A stretch of 64,000 bases of DNA, taken from Salinicoccus sesuvii. Its GTDB lineage: Bacteria > Bacillota > Bacilli > Staphylococcales > Salinicoccaceae. A program made the translations under genes and the position numbers. Shown here piece after piece: positions 42,538-51,798 of this stretch (positions are counted from its first letter, which is position 1; each line of letters begins with the position of its first letter). The stretch is from contig NZ_JBHRWV010000008.1 in the NCBI RefSeq assembly GCF_042648145.1, positions 186,001-250,000 of the forward strand, read 5' to 3'. The notes below the pieces were generated by a model that saw nothing but the letters and a program-made list of their open reading frames with translations, did no database searches and was not told the DNA's origin.

Positions 42538-43080
42538 TATTTCGAGCTTATAGACAATGTGTGGTTTTAGCGAATGGCCGTCAGCAATCAGGGGATGATT
42601 GAATGTTTCCAAATGAGACATGCCTATTTTCTCCATGACATGGATAGATGGAAAATTCTTCTTAGCTGCAAGGGCATATACTTCTTTGATGTCGGTATGC
42701 CGTTCTACAAACTTAAGCACACCTACTGCTGCCTCTGTAGCAAAACCCTGGTTCCAATGCTTTTTCATCAACCGCCAGCCAATCTCGATGCAAGGTAGGA
42801 AATCCAGCCTGAAAGGGCCATCCTCTTCCAGTACTTGTATACCTGTAAAACCGATGAACTCTCCTGTGTCTCTTCTCTCTACAGCAAAAAGTCCAAACCC
42901 TCTGTCTTCGATATCTTTTTGTGCATCAATCACAAACTGCCGAGAAGCTTCCCTAGACAGATGGTTTGGGAAGTAGCGCCGCACGTCTGGGTCTTGGTTC
43001 ATCCTTATGAAATGAGCGATGTCGCTCTGTTGCCAATCACGTAGTATTAAACGCTTGGTTTTGATGTATTTCATGCTCAT
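42520..43080 (-). CDS. GNAT N-acetyltransferase, RimJ/RimL type
   Basis: 186 aa: starts with TKRLILRDWQQSDIAHFIRMNQDPDV, the RimJ/RimL-type beginning, and has the acetyl-CoA loop in WRLMKKHWNQGFATEAAVGVLKF (Q-x-x-G-x-A pattern) near 105-125. Probably acetylates an amino group of a protein or small molecule; the acceptor is unknown. The start is uncertain among ATGs at 43080 and 43074; I take the first, with GAGAGTGG upstream. It stands alone. Confidence 0.85.
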   Translation of the reverse strand: MSMKYIKTKRLILRDWQQSDIAHFIRMNQDPDVRRYFPNHLSREASRQFVIDAQKDIEDRGFGLFAVERRDTGEFIGFTGIQVLEEDGPFRLDFLPCIEIGWRLMKKHWNQGFATEAAVGVLKFVERHTDIKEVYALAAKKNFPSIHVMEKIGMSHLETFNHPLIADGHSLKPHIVYKLEIKKRRP

Positions 43081-43161
43081 TTTCAACCACTCTCTCAATT
43101 GTTAATGTTCTTAATCCGTAAACATCAGATGAAATTGAAAGAGACAGGAATGCACGTATTT

Positions 43162-43506
43162 CTACCGCTCTTCCACCTTATCGCTTTCATTATCCATCGG
43201 TGCATCCATTCTCTTATAAGTAAGGAGCTGGACCTCAACTTCTTTATCGCTGAAATCGTAGTCTTCTAAGTCCTCTTTCTTTTCGGTAGTAAATACCACA
43301 TCTACAAAGTCATGTGATTTCTTGAAGTCATACCTCGCGTTGAATGTCTCGAACTCCTGATCCAGATTTGGCTTCTTGGCTACGAAGCGGGATGTGTCTC
43401 CTTCGAAATGCTCCACTGCCATTCCAGTAATTTCTTCTATTTCGTAACCCAATGCTTCAAGTGTCATTTTTTTACCTTCGATGATATTGAACTTATCCTC
43501 GTGCAT
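43162..43506 (-). CDS. Small acidic protein of unknown function
   Basis: 114 aa with no membrane segment, rich in D and E (DLEDYDFSDKEVEVQLL). GAGGAG lies 6-8 bases before the ATG, so translation is likely. I do not recognise the family. A sigma-B-like promoter precedes it. Confidence 0.65.
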   Translation of the reverse strand: MHEDKFNIIEGKKMTLEALGYEIEEITGMAVEHFEGDTSRFVAKKPNLDQEFETFNARYDFKKSHDFVDVVFTTEKKEDLEDYDFSDKEVEVQLLTYKRMDAPMDNESDKVEER

Positions 43507-43540
43507 TAAATCTCCTCGCTCTCAAATGTTTACTTCATGT

Positions 43541-43565
43541 ATTCCCTTTTGAGGCGTATTTAATC
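43541..43565 (-). promoter_or_regulatory. Possible sigma-B promoter
   Basis: On the minus strand GATTAA, 13 bases, GGGAAT, about 35 bases before the start of the small acidic protein gene. One base off consensus in each hexamer, so weaker evidence than the sites at 10772, 40851 and 54459. Confidence 0.4.
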
Positions 43566-43566
43566 T

Positions 43567-43845
43567 TTACCCAGCAGACGAGTCTTCCTGACTTTCATCC
43601 TCTTCCTGCTCTTCTTCATTTTCCTGTGCTGGTCCCGACTCTTCTTCTCTCAATGATTCGAGCTCAGCCTCCTTAGCATCTATATTCTCTTCCAACTGCT
43701 TGTTTTCTTCTTTAACATTCTGAATTCTATTCTCTAGAGATCTATTCTCTTGACTGATTGCTTCAAGATCTTTCGCCGCCTGGCTTTCGTCCGACCCGCA
43801 TCCGGCGAGTAGCACTACCATTGCGATGACAGTTAGACGTTTCAT
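43567..43845 (-). CDS. Small coiled-coil lipoprotein
   Basis: 92 aa: signal peptide with lipobox LLAGC (Cys at about residue 16), then a coiled coil of charged heptads (SQENRSLENRIQNVKEENKQLEENI, residues 30-70) and a very acidic tail (EEEQEEDESQED). It should be anchored to the outer face of the membrane. The function is unknown; it resembles small staphylococcal YkyA-like or spacer lipoproteins only in build. Confidence 0.8.
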   Translation of the reverse strand: MKRLTVIAMVVLLAGCGSDESQAAKDLEAISQENRSLENRIQNVKEENKQLEENIDAKEAELESLREEESGPAQENEEEQEEDESQEDSSAG

Positions 43846-43874
43846 TCGATCACCCTTTTTCTATTCTGTTGTAG

Positions 43875-43883
43875 ATTATACCA
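43875..43883 (-). promoter_or_regulatory. Extended -10 promoter of the lipoprotein gene
   Basis: TGGTATAAT on the minus strand (TG-N-TATAAT, perfect -10), about 30 bases before the ATG at 43845. Confidence 0.6.
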
Positions 43884-43937
43884 CCTAAAGTTGATGATGA
43901 AAATTTAAACAATGGTAGAGAAGATGTATTCATTAAA

Positions 43938-43978
43938 AAAGAGTACCGCAGACACTTACAGTGTCTGCGGTACTCTTT
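43938..43978 (-). terminator. Terminator of the first peptide-binding protein gene
   Basis: Perfect 18-bp stem AAAGAGTACCGCAGACAC and complement with a five-base loop, then a run of T on the minus strand. Confidence 0.88.
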
Positions 43979-43998
43979 GATTATTTTGTACTACACTA

Positions 43999-45678
43999 TT
44001 ATTCGTTGATGTTTACATTTCTAAGATCATAGATATTGTATCGATCGATTCCGATATTCTCTACATTGTTACTGTATGCATTAAGGTTTTCAGAGTGTCT
44101 GACGAAGATGGCAGGCGCTTCATCAACGAGAAGTTGTTGTGCTTCTTGATAGATTTCTTCCCTAACCGAATCATCGGACTCTCGTTTCCCTTCATCAAGC
44201 AGTGCATCCAGCTCATCATTTTCAAAGAAGGAGCGGTTACCTTCTGCTCCTACCATGTCTGAGTGGAACAGCGGAGAGATACCATTGTCAGGGTCACCGG
44301 TAGTATTCGACCACCCAAGAATGAACATATCGTGTTCGCCGTTCCCTGTCATCTCGAGGTATGCGCCCCACTCGACCTGTTGAATATTTACATTGATATT
44401 GAGCTCTGCCAAGGATTCCTGCAGCCAGATAGCCATATCCCTACGCTCAGGGTTATCTTCGTTTACCATAAGATTGACATCGAATCCATCTTCATAACCT
44501 GCTTCAGCCAACAATTCACGCGCTTGGTCCATGTCGTATTCAGGACCTTCAAGACTATCACTGCTTCCTAAAATACCGGGTGCGAGTGGACCTGCTGCTG
44601 GCGTACCAGAATCATTGTAGACACCAGACAATACAGCTTCCTTGTCAAATGCATGCGTAATCGCAGTTCTCACCTGGGGATCATCGAACGGTTCCTTTTG
44701 AGTATTGAAACCGATATAGTCGATGGATACAGAGTCTGTACGTTCCAGTGTGACATCGTCATTGTTTTCCATACGCTCAATATTATTGGATTCTACTTGG
44801 GCAATAAAATCAGATGAACCTGTTTCTAGCTCAGCAATTCTAGAGCCTGTTTCAGAAACTACTTTGAAGGTCGCAGAATCGATTGTCGGCGCACCATCCC
44901 AGTAATCTTCGAAAGCAACAAGCTCTGTACTTTCACCTGGATTTCTATTCTCGAACTGCAGGTATCCAGAACCAGTCGGATTCTGTTCTACAACACTACC
45001 GATATACTGGCTGATTGAATCAGCAGCATCCTCGTATTCGCTGTCACCTGCTTCGCGTGCTTCGTAGTACTCGTCAGCAGTCATGTCGAGCCCAGCCTCA
45101 TCGATTGCGTTCTGATAGTCCTCGTCAATAAGATCACCGCTCATCATTTTCCCTGCGCCATGAGTCAGGTGGTTGATAAGTGGTGCGAATGGATATTCCG
45201 TGACGATTTCGACTTGATAGTCATCGACTACGTTCACTTCCTCAATCATCTCTAGCACAAAAGCACGCTCAGAAGCAGCTGCGGGTTCCAAGAGACGATC
45301 CAGATTCTTCTTGACCACGTCAGCATTGAACTCACTACCATCATGGAAAGTGACGCCTTCCCTCAAGGTGAATAGCCATGTGGTGTCATCAGTCTGTTCC
45401 CACTCCGTCGCAAGCAGTGGTGCCACTTCGAGGTTCTCATCTTGTACAACAAGCCCTTCGTACATCGTATCCCTCACCTGTTCAGACGGCACGTCATTAC
45501 TGCCATGTGGATCCATGGACACTGCGTCACTCGGGAAAGCAAGGACCATATCCCCGCCGCCACCAGACGTTTCTTCACCCTCAGCATCTGAGTCCGGCTC
45601 GACACTACTATCATCAGTACACGCTGCTAATACCAGTACGAAAATACTGATCAGCAGGAATTTCAAGTAATTCTTCAT
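43999..45678 (-). CDS. Peptide/dipeptide-binding lipoprotein (SBP family 5), copy 1
   Basis: 559-aa extracellular solute-binding protein. Signal peptide and lipobox LAAC (Cys at about 20), a Gly/Ser/Asp-rich linker, then the family-5 fold starting VLAFPSDAVSMDPHGSNDVPS, with WLFTLREGVTFHDGSEFNADVV near 100 and the usual C-terminal ERREIYQEAQ-type region. It likely feeds peptides (or a nickel/glutathione-like ligand) to the divergent dppCBDF-like transporter. ATAGGGGG lies upstream of the ATG. It has its own gap of 180 bases, including a CodY-like box. Confidence 0.9.
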   Translation of the reverse strand: MKNYLKFLLISIFVLVLAACTDDSSVEPDSDAEGEETSGGGGDMVLAFPSDAVSMDPHGSNDVPSEQVRDTMYEGLVVQDENLEVAPLLATEWEQTDDTTWLFTLREGVTFHDGSEFNADVVKKNLDRLLEPAAASERAFVLEMIEEVNVVDDYQVEIVTEYPFAPLINHLTHGAGKMMSGDLIDEDYQNAIDEAGLDMTADEYYEAREAGDSEYEDAADSISQYIGSVVEQNPTGSGYLQFENRNPGESTELVAFEDYWDGAPTIDSATFKVVSETGSRIAELETGSSDFIAQVESNNIERMENNDDVTLERTDSVSIDYIGFNTQKEPFDDPQVRTAITHAFDKEAVLSGVYNDSGTPAAGPLAPGILGSSDSLEGPEYDMDQARELLAEAGYEDGFDVNLMVNEDNPERRDMAIWLQESLAELNINVNIQQVEWGAYLEMTGNGEHDMFILGWSNTTGDPDNGISPLFHSDMVGAEGNRSFFENDELDALLDEGKRESDDSVREEIYQEAQQLLVDEAPAIFVRHSENLNAYSNNVENIGIDRYNIYDLRNVNINE

Positions 45679-45777
45679 CTATTATTCCCCCTATGGTCAT
45701 CTTCTCCCATCATCCAGTTCCTATGTATACTTGGGATACTACAATCTTATAACAGCAAGAGTATTCTTTCAATAAGG

Positions 45778-45792
45778 AATATTCAGAAATAT
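45778..45792. promoter_or_regulatory. CodY-like box upstream of binding-protein copy 1
   Basis: ATATTTCTGAATATT on the minus strand matches 12 of 15 positions of the CodY consensus AATTTTCWGAAAATT, keeping the core TTCTGAA. It is about 100 bases upstream of the ATG at 45678. Confidence 0.5.
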
Positions 45793-45807
45793 AAAGGGGG
45801 AAAGAAA

Positions 45808-45839
45808 CAGTCAATATACAATTAAGGGCATATTGACTG
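45808..45839 (-). terminator. Hairpin after binding-protein copy 2
   Basis: Stem CAGTCAATAT/ATATTGACTG with a 12-base loop followed by TTTCTTTCC on the minus strand, 20 bases past the stop codon. The U-tract is moderate. Confidence 0.6.
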
Positions 45840-45858
45840 CTCCCACATCCAAAGCTTC

Positions 45859-47520
45859 CTAATTTCGCAACGTAACATTTCTAAAGTCCGGCTTATTGTA
45901 GCGGTCGATTGTGAGTCCTTCAACTTCATCACGATAAGCATTTGTACTCTCAGCCTGCCTCATGAATATCGATGGCGCTTCTTCTATCAGCATTCTTTGC
46001 GCTTCTTGATAAATCTGTTCGCGTGCCTCTATATCGCTCTCCTGTCTGCCAGCTTCAAGCAGCCCATCTAGTTCGTCATTTTCAAAGAAGAAGCGATTGC
46101 CCTGACTGCCGATCATTGAAGAATGGTACAGCGGCCATAGCCCCTGGTCCGGGTCTCCTGTGGTATTTGGTAATCCTAGCAGGAATATGTCGTGATCACC
46201 TGTGCTAGCTCTCTCAAGGTATGCTCCCCATTCGATTTGCTCTACTGTCGCCTCTATATTTAAAGTTGCGAGCGCTTCTTGAAGATATATTGCTACGTCA
46301 ATCCTCTCTGGTGCATCATTCGTAATAATGGAAACCTCGAAGCCATCTTCATAACCTGCTTCCTCCATGAGCGCTTTGGCACGATCTACATCGTATTCCA
46401 ATACTTCGATAGTGTCATCATACCCCAGCACTTCAGGTTGCAGTGGCCCATTAAGTGCTCTACCTGTTCCGTTGTAAATACCTTCAAGAACCTCTTCTTT
46501 GTCGAATATGTGAGTAATGGCCTGCCTCACTCTTTTATCATCTAGAGGTTCCTTACTCGTGTTGAAACCGACATATTCCATGGAGATAGAATGGAAAGTA
46601 AACATATGTGTTTCTGGATTATCTTCTATTCTCTCAATGCTACTTGAATCGAACCCGCTAATCATATGTGAAGTACCTGTTTCAAGTTCAGCGAGCTGGG
46701 AGCCTGATTCTGCTACAACTTTGTACGTAACTGTATCTAGTTTCGCTGGTGTCCCCCAGTAGTCATCGAATCTAGATAGAGTCGTCGACTCCCCGGGGTT
46801 ACGTGTTTCTAGCTGAAGATAACCCGTACCGATTGGTTTTTGTTCCACTATTGTATGTAGGTATTCAGAAATATCATCACTGATTTCGTTATATCTTTCT
46901 ATATCTGTCTCCCTTAGACTATAGAAATCCTCGACTGTAATATCAATATCCGCTTCCTCAAGTGCATTACTGTAATCTTCATCGATGACCCGCTTACTTA
47001 TCATACCGCCACCATCATTTGTAAGATGGTTAAGGAGGGGAGCAAATGGATATTCAGTTGTAATCTCGACTTGATACTCATCTAAAATCTCAACAGACTC
47101 TATCATTTCAAACAGGTTCACGCGAGGAGAAGCAATACCCGGGTCCACTATCCTGTCAAAGTTGGCTTTGACGACTTCCGCATTAAATGGACTACCGTCG
47201 TGGAAAGAAACATCTTCTCTCAAGGTAAATAACCAAGTTTCATCATCCACCTGCTCCCACTCCTCTGCTAGCAACGGTTCAATTTCCAGTTCTGCATTCT
47301 GGGTGACCAGCCCTTCATAAATCGTGTTGCGCACTTTATCTGAAGGTAAGTCACTACTACCATGGGGATCTAGAGATACAAGATCACTGTTCGTAGAAAG
47401 TATAAAATCCCCACCGCTCTGACTCTGTGATTCAGTTTCTGATCCAACATCGCCATCATCCGTGCACCCTGCGAGTACTAAAAAGCAAAAAAACGAAAAT
47501 ACGATGGTTACCTTTTTCAT
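45859..47520 (-). CDS. Peptide/dipeptide-binding lipoprotein (SBP family 5), copy 2
   Basis: 553 aa, a paralogue of the gene at 43999 with roughly 60 percent identity by eye over the N-terminal 150 residues. Lipobox LAGC (Cys at about 19), a Ser/Gln-rich linker, then FILSTNSDLVSLDPHGSSDLPS and WLFTLREDVSFHDGSPFNAEVV. The tandem copies probably widen the range of ligands passed to one transporter. AAAGGAG precedes the ATG, and the promoter region is shared with divergent dppC. Confidence 0.9.
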   Translation of the reverse strand: MKKVTIVFSFFCFLVLAGCTDDGDVGSETESQSQSGGDFILSTNSDLVSLDPHGSSDLPSDKVRNTIYEGLVTQNAELEIEPLLAEEWEQVDDETWLFTLREDVSFHDGSPFNAEVVKANFDRIVDPGIASPRVNLFEMIESVEILDEYQVEITTEYPFAPLLNHLTNDGGGMISKRVIDEDYSNALEEADIDITVEDFYSLRETDIERYNEISDDISEYLHTIVEQKPIGTGYLQLETRNPGESTTLSRFDDYWGTPAKLDTVTYKVVAESGSQLAELETGTSHMISGFDSSSIERIEDNPETHMFTFHSISMEYVGFNTSKEPLDDKRVRQAITHIFDKEEVLEGIYNGTGRALNGPLQPEVLGYDDTIEVLEYDVDRAKALMEEAGYEDGFEVSIITNDAPERIDVAIYLQEALATLNIEATVEQIEWGAYLERASTGDHDIFLLGLPNTTGDPDQGLWPLYHSSMIGSQGNRFFFENDELDGLLEAGRQESDIEAREQIYQEAQRMLIEEAPSIFMRQAESTNAYRDEVEGLTIDRYNKPDFRNVTLRN

Positions 47521-47725
47521 CGATACACTCCTTTTTATTTTCCTACTAAATAACTATGCATTATTCATGATTTCATGTTATATTAACAATTTCAATAGTG
47601 CAATGCCTCGAACCGAAATAATTTGATTTATCTGGAAACATCAGTCTCCCACTTTTTTCTGGAAGGTGATCGTGTAAACCTCTCCTAAACAAAGAAGGTA
47701 GACAATTTCTATGTCCTTATAAACA

Positions 47726-47754
47726 TTGATATATTGGATCGAGATATGTATCAT
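47726..47754 (+). promoter_or_regulatory. SigA-type promoter of dppCBDF
   Basis: TTGATA, exactly 17 bases, TATCAT, about 60 bases before the dppC ATG. The rest of the 294-base divergent gap is AT-rich; apart from the CodY box I see nothing distinct. Confidence 0.65.
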
Positions 47755-47773
47755 TATGAATAACCAATAAAAG

Positions 47774-47788
47774 AATTTTCTCAAAATT
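47774..47788. promoter_or_regulatory. CodY box downstream of the dppCBDF promoter
   Basis: AATTTTCTCAAAATT matches the 15-base CodY consensus at 14 positions. It starts about 20 bases after the -10 box and ends 26 bases before the dppC ATG, so bound CodY would block elongation or initiation when branched-chain amino acids and GTP are plentiful. Confidence 0.78.
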
Positions 47789-47814
47789 CCATTAAGATTT
47801 CAGGAGGTCAGAGC

Positions 47815-48723
47815 ATGGCAGTTGCTTCTAAAGAAAGAATTCGTGATACCAGACCGGTAAACCCCCGGATTAAAAGCCTAAAAGATACGTTTAGGCGCCT
47901 CAAAAAAAATAAATCCGCACTTGTTGGTTTTTATGTACTTTTATTCTTCTTCGTGGTATCCATATTTGGCGCACTTGATGCCAACTACGGTTTAACAGGT
48001 ATAAGTTCAAATGCTACAAGTCTTTCAGAAAAACTGGAAAGCCCATCAGCCGCCCACTGGTTCGGCACGGATCACCTGGGTAGAGATATTTTCATAAGAA
48101 TATTACATGGTATGTACATAACATTGGGAGTAGGATTTGCAGCTACGTTCTTAGCAGGCCTTGTTGGGGTACCACTTGGTATTCTTGCCGGTTACTACGG
48201 CGGATGGTTTGACACTATCGTCATGAGAATCATGGACGTCCTGCTAGCCTTCCCAGGAATTTTGCTTGCGCTTGCGATCGTAAGTGTTCTTGGAGGCAGT
48301 ACAATCAATGTAACAATTGCCATCGCAATCGGCGCTATTCCACAATTTGCCCGCATTGTCAGAGGGTCGACATTGACAACTAAAAAACTGGAATATGTCG
48401 ATGCCATTCGGGCACTCGGTGCACGTGATGGGAAAATCATCTTCCAACACATACTCCCGAACATCATGTCACCAATTATCGTCAACACTACACTCTTCAT
48501 CGCAACAGCGATACTTACTGCTGCTGGACTTTCATTCCTCGGACTTGGAGTACAGCCGCCGACACCTGAATGGGGTGCTATGCTGAATGACGGGAGAAAC
48601 TATATGTATCAGGCAGGACATATCACACTTTTCCCTGGCATGATGATCGTCATCGTGGTACTTGCATTTAATTTATTCGGAGACGGATTGAGAGATGCAC
48701 TCGATCCGAAAATGAGAAAATAG
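47815..48723 (+). CDS. dppC: DppC/OppC-like peptide ABC transporter permease
   Basis: 302-aa inner-membrane permease. N-terminal basic stretch, TM1 (about 40-60), then the DppC entrance motif HWFGTDHLGRDIFIRILHG near 80 and five more helices. The EAA-type coupling loop is EYVDAIRALGARDGKIIFQHILPN near residue 190. Ends GDGLRDALDPKMRK, typical of DppC/GsiD. AGGAGGT lies 7-8 bases before the ATG. Unusually, this C-type permease precedes the B-type one. Confidence 0.92.
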   Translation: MAVASKERIRDTRPVNPRIKSLKDTFRRLKKNKSALVGFYVLLFFFVVSIFGALDANYGLTGISSNATSLSEKLESPSAAHWFGTDHLGRDIFIRILHGMYITLGVGFAATFLAGLVGVPLGILAGYYGGWFDTIVMRIMDVLLAFPGILLALAIVSVLGGSTINVTIAIAIGAIPQFARIVRGSTLTTKKLEYVDAIRALGARDGKIIFQHILPNIMSPIIVNTTLFIATAILTAAGLSFLGLGVQPPTPEWGAMLNDGRNYMYQAGHITLFPGMMIVIVVLAFNLFGDGLRDALDPKMRK

Positions 48724-48733
48724 GAGGCATCAT

Positions 48734-49654
48734 ATGACTACATTTATCATTCGCAGACTACTACAGCTGATTCCTGTACTGCTTGGGGTGACCATACTGG
48801 TATTCAGCTTGATGCATCTGACTCCGGGTAATCCGGCGGTAATCATGGCCGGTGAAAGTGCGCCTCAGGCAACTGTCGAAGCGATCGAACAGCGTCTTGG
48901 ACTGAACGACCCACTGCATGTCCAATACTTAAATTTCCTAGGGAATGCCCTGCAGTTGGATTTTGGCACATCTATCAGGGATAACATCCCGGTATTCAGC
49001 CATATACAGCCAAGATTCCTAATCACACTAGAACTGACAATATATTCAATGATTTTTGCGATCGTTCTTGGACTTCTGGCCGGCATCGTTTCAGCCGTAC
49101 GTCAATACACTATTTCTGACGTTGCTATCATGATCGTTGCACTGTTTGGTCTTTCCATGCCGAACTTCTGGCTTGGACTGATGCTCATCCAGTGGTTTTC
49201 AATCAATCTTGGGTGGTTTTCACCGACAGGCTGGGGAGATCCCGATCAGCTCGTCCTTCCTGTCATTGCACTGGGTACGGCGGGAGCCGCAATCATCGCA
49301 CGCATGACAAGGAGCAGTATGTTAGATGTTATATCGCAAGACTACATTAGAACCGCGAGAGCAAAAGGCGTAAAAGAGCGCGTGGTTATATTCAGACATG
49401 CACTGAAAAATGCCATGATTCCTGTAGTGACGGTAATCGGCTTACAGTTCGGTTATTTCCTCGCCGGATCGGTCCTTACCGAAAGCGTCTTTGCAATCAA
49501 TGGCCTTGGTCGTCTCATTATCGATGCCATCCTACAAAGAGACTTCCCGATCGTCCAGGGCGCTGTACTTGTTGTTTCAATATCTTTCGTTGTAGTCAAT
49601 CTCATCGTTGATATATCCTACAGGTTCCTCAATAAACGCGTAGACCTAAACTAA
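48734..49654 (+). CDS. dppB: DppB/OppB-like peptide ABC transporter permease
   Basis: 306 aa. Starts FIIRRLLQLIPVLLGVTILVFSLMHLTPGNP, the classic B-type beginning; the coupling loop is QDYIRTARAKGVKERVVIFRHALKNAMIPV near 205. Six helices in total; ends DISYRFLNKRVDLN. It follows dppC by 10 bases with AGGAGG as ribosome-binding site. Confidence 0.93.
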   Translation: MTTFIIRRLLQLIPVLLGVTILVFSLMHLTPGNPAVIMAGESAPQATVEAIEQRLGLNDPLHVQYLNFLGNALQLDFGTSIRDNIPVFSHIQPRFLITLELTIYSMIFAIVLGLLAGIVSAVRQYTISDVAIMIVALFGLSMPNFWLGLMLIQWFSINLGWFSPTGWGDPDQLVLPVIALGTAGAAIIARMTRSSMLDVISQDYIRTARAKGVKERVVIFRHALKNAMIPVVTVIGLQFGYFLAGSVLTESVFAINGLGRLIIDAILQRDFPIVQGAVLVVSISFVVVNLIVDISYRFLNKRVDLN

Positions 49655-49670
49655 GCTGGGAGTGACATAT

Positions 49671-50687
49671 GTGTCAAAGAATATTCTTGATATAAAAGAC
49701 CTGAGAACTTCCTTCTTTCTGGAAGGAAATGAAGTGCGGGCAGTCGATGGTGTAACATTCCAAGTGCCTGAAGGAAAGACACTCGGTATCGTCGGAGAAT
49801 CAGGCTCCGGCAAGAGTATCACTGCGCTGTCCATCCTGCAGCTCATAGAAAATCCCGGTAAAATTGTCGGTGGTAGCATCAACTTCAAGGGAGAAGAACT
49901 CACAACAGCGAAGACATCCCGTATGCGAGACATTCGAGGAAATGAAATATCCATGATTTTCCAAGAGCCGATGACTTCACTTAATCCGGTCTATACCATC
50001 GGCCAACAGATGAGGGAATCTTATAAGATACACCAAGGTCTTGGTAAAAAGGAAGGCACAAAAAGAGCAATTGAAATGCTTGAACTCGTTGGTATCCCCT
50101 CCCCTGCCAAGCGTATCGACCAATACCCTTATGAATTATCAGGAGGTATGCGTCAACGTGTGATGATCGCCATGGCACTCGCATGTAGACCGGAACTCTT
50201 GATTGCCGATGAACCGACAACTGCACTTGATGTCACCATCCAGGCACAAATACTTGAACTTATCAAAGAACTTCAGAGCGATATTGGTATGAGCGTTATT
50301 ATGATCACACATGACCTCGGTGTAGTGGCAGAAACATGCGATTATGTTGCCGTAATGTACTGCGGTAAAGTAGTCGAATATGCGGATGTCGAAACATTAT
50401 TTGAAAATCCAAGACACCCCTATACGGTCGGTCTTCTTAATTCACTTCCACGCCATGATGTTGATCAAGATGAGCTAATTCCGATCAAGGGGAATGTGCC
50501 TGCACCGGACGAAATGCCGACAGGCTGCCGGTTTGCACCAAGATGTCCGCATGCATCCGATATATGCAGCAAGCTTCCTGAACTTGAGACTCAAGAAGAC
50601 GGCAACGATGTTAGATGCTGGATCTATACTGAGGAATGGGATGGAGAGAAGGAGGTAGCAGTCTATGACAGAGAACCTACTACTTAA
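49671..50687 (+). CDS. dppD: DppD/OppD-like peptide transporter ATPase
   Basis: 338 aa. Walker A GESGSGKS near residue 43, Q-loop IFQEPMTSLNPV, signature LSGGMRQRV near 155, Walker B LLIADEPTTALDVT. The C-terminal oligopeptide-type extension has cysteines (TGCRFAPRCPHASDIC) that in relatives form an Fe-S or zinc site. I start at the GTG at 49671 because GGGAG lies 8 bases upstream; a GTG at 49662 overlaps that site. It overlaps dppF by 23 bases. Confidence 0.92.
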   Translation: MSKNILDIKDLRTSFFLEGNEVRAVDGVTFQVPEGKTLGIVGESGSGKSITALSILQLIENPGKIVGGSINFKGEELTTAKTSRMRDIRGNEISMIFQEPMTSLNPVYTIGQQMRESYKIHQGLGKKEGTKRAIEMLELVGIPSPAKRIDQYPYELSGGMRQRVMIAMALACRPELLIADEPTTALDVTIQAQILELIKELQSDIGMSVIMITHDLGVVAETCDYVAVMYCGKVVEYADVETLFENPRHPYTVGLLNSLPRHDVDQDELIPIKGNVPAPDEMPTGCRFAPRCPHASDICSKLPELETQEDGNDVRCWIYTEEWDGEKEVAVYDREPTT

Positions 50688-51759
50688 AGTTGAGAATCTA
50701 AAACAGTATTTCCCGATTAAAGGTGGATTCCTCGGACGTACTGTTAACCATGTCAAAGCAGTTGATGATATTTCGTTTTCTATCCGCAAAGGAGAGACTG
50801 TTTCTGTTGTCGGTGAGTCCGGGTGTGGGAAATCGACAACTGGTCGAGCCATACTCCGACTTGATGAACCGACAGCCGGAGGAGTCGAGTTCGAGGGCAG
50901 AGATGTTCTCGGTATGAGTGCAAAAGAGATGCGAAAAATGCGCAGTGAGATGCAGATCATATTCCAAGATCCCTATGCCTCACTTAATCCACGTAAGACC
51001 GTTCGCCAAACACTTAACGAGGCAATGGAAATTCAAAATGTGGTTCCTAAAAAGGAGCGTAACGCGCGCATCATTGAACTTATGGAGACAGTTGGACTTC
51101 AGAAGCACCAGGTAGATCGTTTCCCTCACGAGTTTTCAGGTGGTCAGAGACAGCGTGTCGGTATTGCGCGTGCATTGTCGGTGAATCCGAAACTCATCAT
51201 CTGTGATGAGGCAGTGAGTGCCCTTGATGTATCTATCCAGGCACAAGTACTGAATCTGCTCAAGCGTCTACAGCGTGAGATGGGACTTACGTATCTTTTC
51301 ATTGCTCACGATCTTGGTGTCGTCCGTCACATATCGGACCGTATCATAGTAATGTATCTTGGCAAAATAGTCGAAATGGGCGACACGAAGAGTATTTTCG
51401 AGAACCCACAGCACCCTTATACGAAAGCACTGCTCTCTGCAATTCCCATCGCTAATCCGAAAAAGAAGTCGGAACGGATATTCCTGCGTGGAGACGTTCC
51501 TTCTCCAATCGATCCGCCAACAGGATGTCGTTTCCATACAAGATGTCCATTCGCCACGGATAAGTGCCGAGAAGAAGTACCTGTTTTAGAAGAAAAGGAT
51601 GAAATCTACAAAGATAAGCACAGCGTTGCCTGTCATTATGCGCTCGATATACAACAAGGCAAGCACCAGCCAAAGTACAATATGACCGATGTACGCAAAA
51701 ACCTCGACGATGAGGGCACAGACAACAAGAGTAAGGAAAAGGAAATCGAAAACGTATAG
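50665..51759 (+). CDS. dppF: DppF/OppF-like peptide transporter ATPase
   Basis: 364 aa. Walker A GESGCGKST near 54, Q-loop IIFQDPYASLNPR, signature FSGGQRQRVGIARAL near 157, Walker B LIICDEAVSALDVS. The C-terminal extension has TGCRFHTRCPFATDKC, then a charged tail of about 40 residues longer than usual. GGAGG lies upstream of the ATG within dppD. Last gene of the operon. Confidence 0.93.
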   Translation: MTENLLLKVENLKQYFPIKGGFLGRTVNHVKAVDDISFSIRKGETVSVVGESGCGKSTTGRAILRLDEPTAGGVEFEGRDVLGMSAKEMRKMRSEMQIIFQDPYASLNPRKTVRQTLNEAMEIQNVVPKKERNARIIELMETVGLQKHQVDRFPHEFSGGQRQRVGIARALSVNPKLIICDEAVSALDVSIQAQVLNLLKRLQREMGLTYLFIAHDLGVVRHISDRIIVMYLGKIVEMGDTKSIFENPQHPYTKALLSAIPIANPKKKSERIFLRGDVPSPIDPPTGCRFHTRCPFATDKCREEVPVLEEKDEIYKDKHSVACHYALDIQQGKHQPKYNMTDVRKNLDDEGTDNKSKEKEIENV

Positions 51760-51762
51760 GAC

Positions 51763-51793
51763 AAAAAAGGCCCCTCAATGAGGGGCCCTTTTA
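51763..51793. terminator. Bidirectional terminator after dppF
   Basis: Stem GGCCCCTCA/TGAGGGGCC extended by A/T pairs around one bulged C, with T-runs on both strands, between convergent dppF and the DUF456 gene. Confidence 0.85.
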
Positions 51794-51798
51794 ATATG

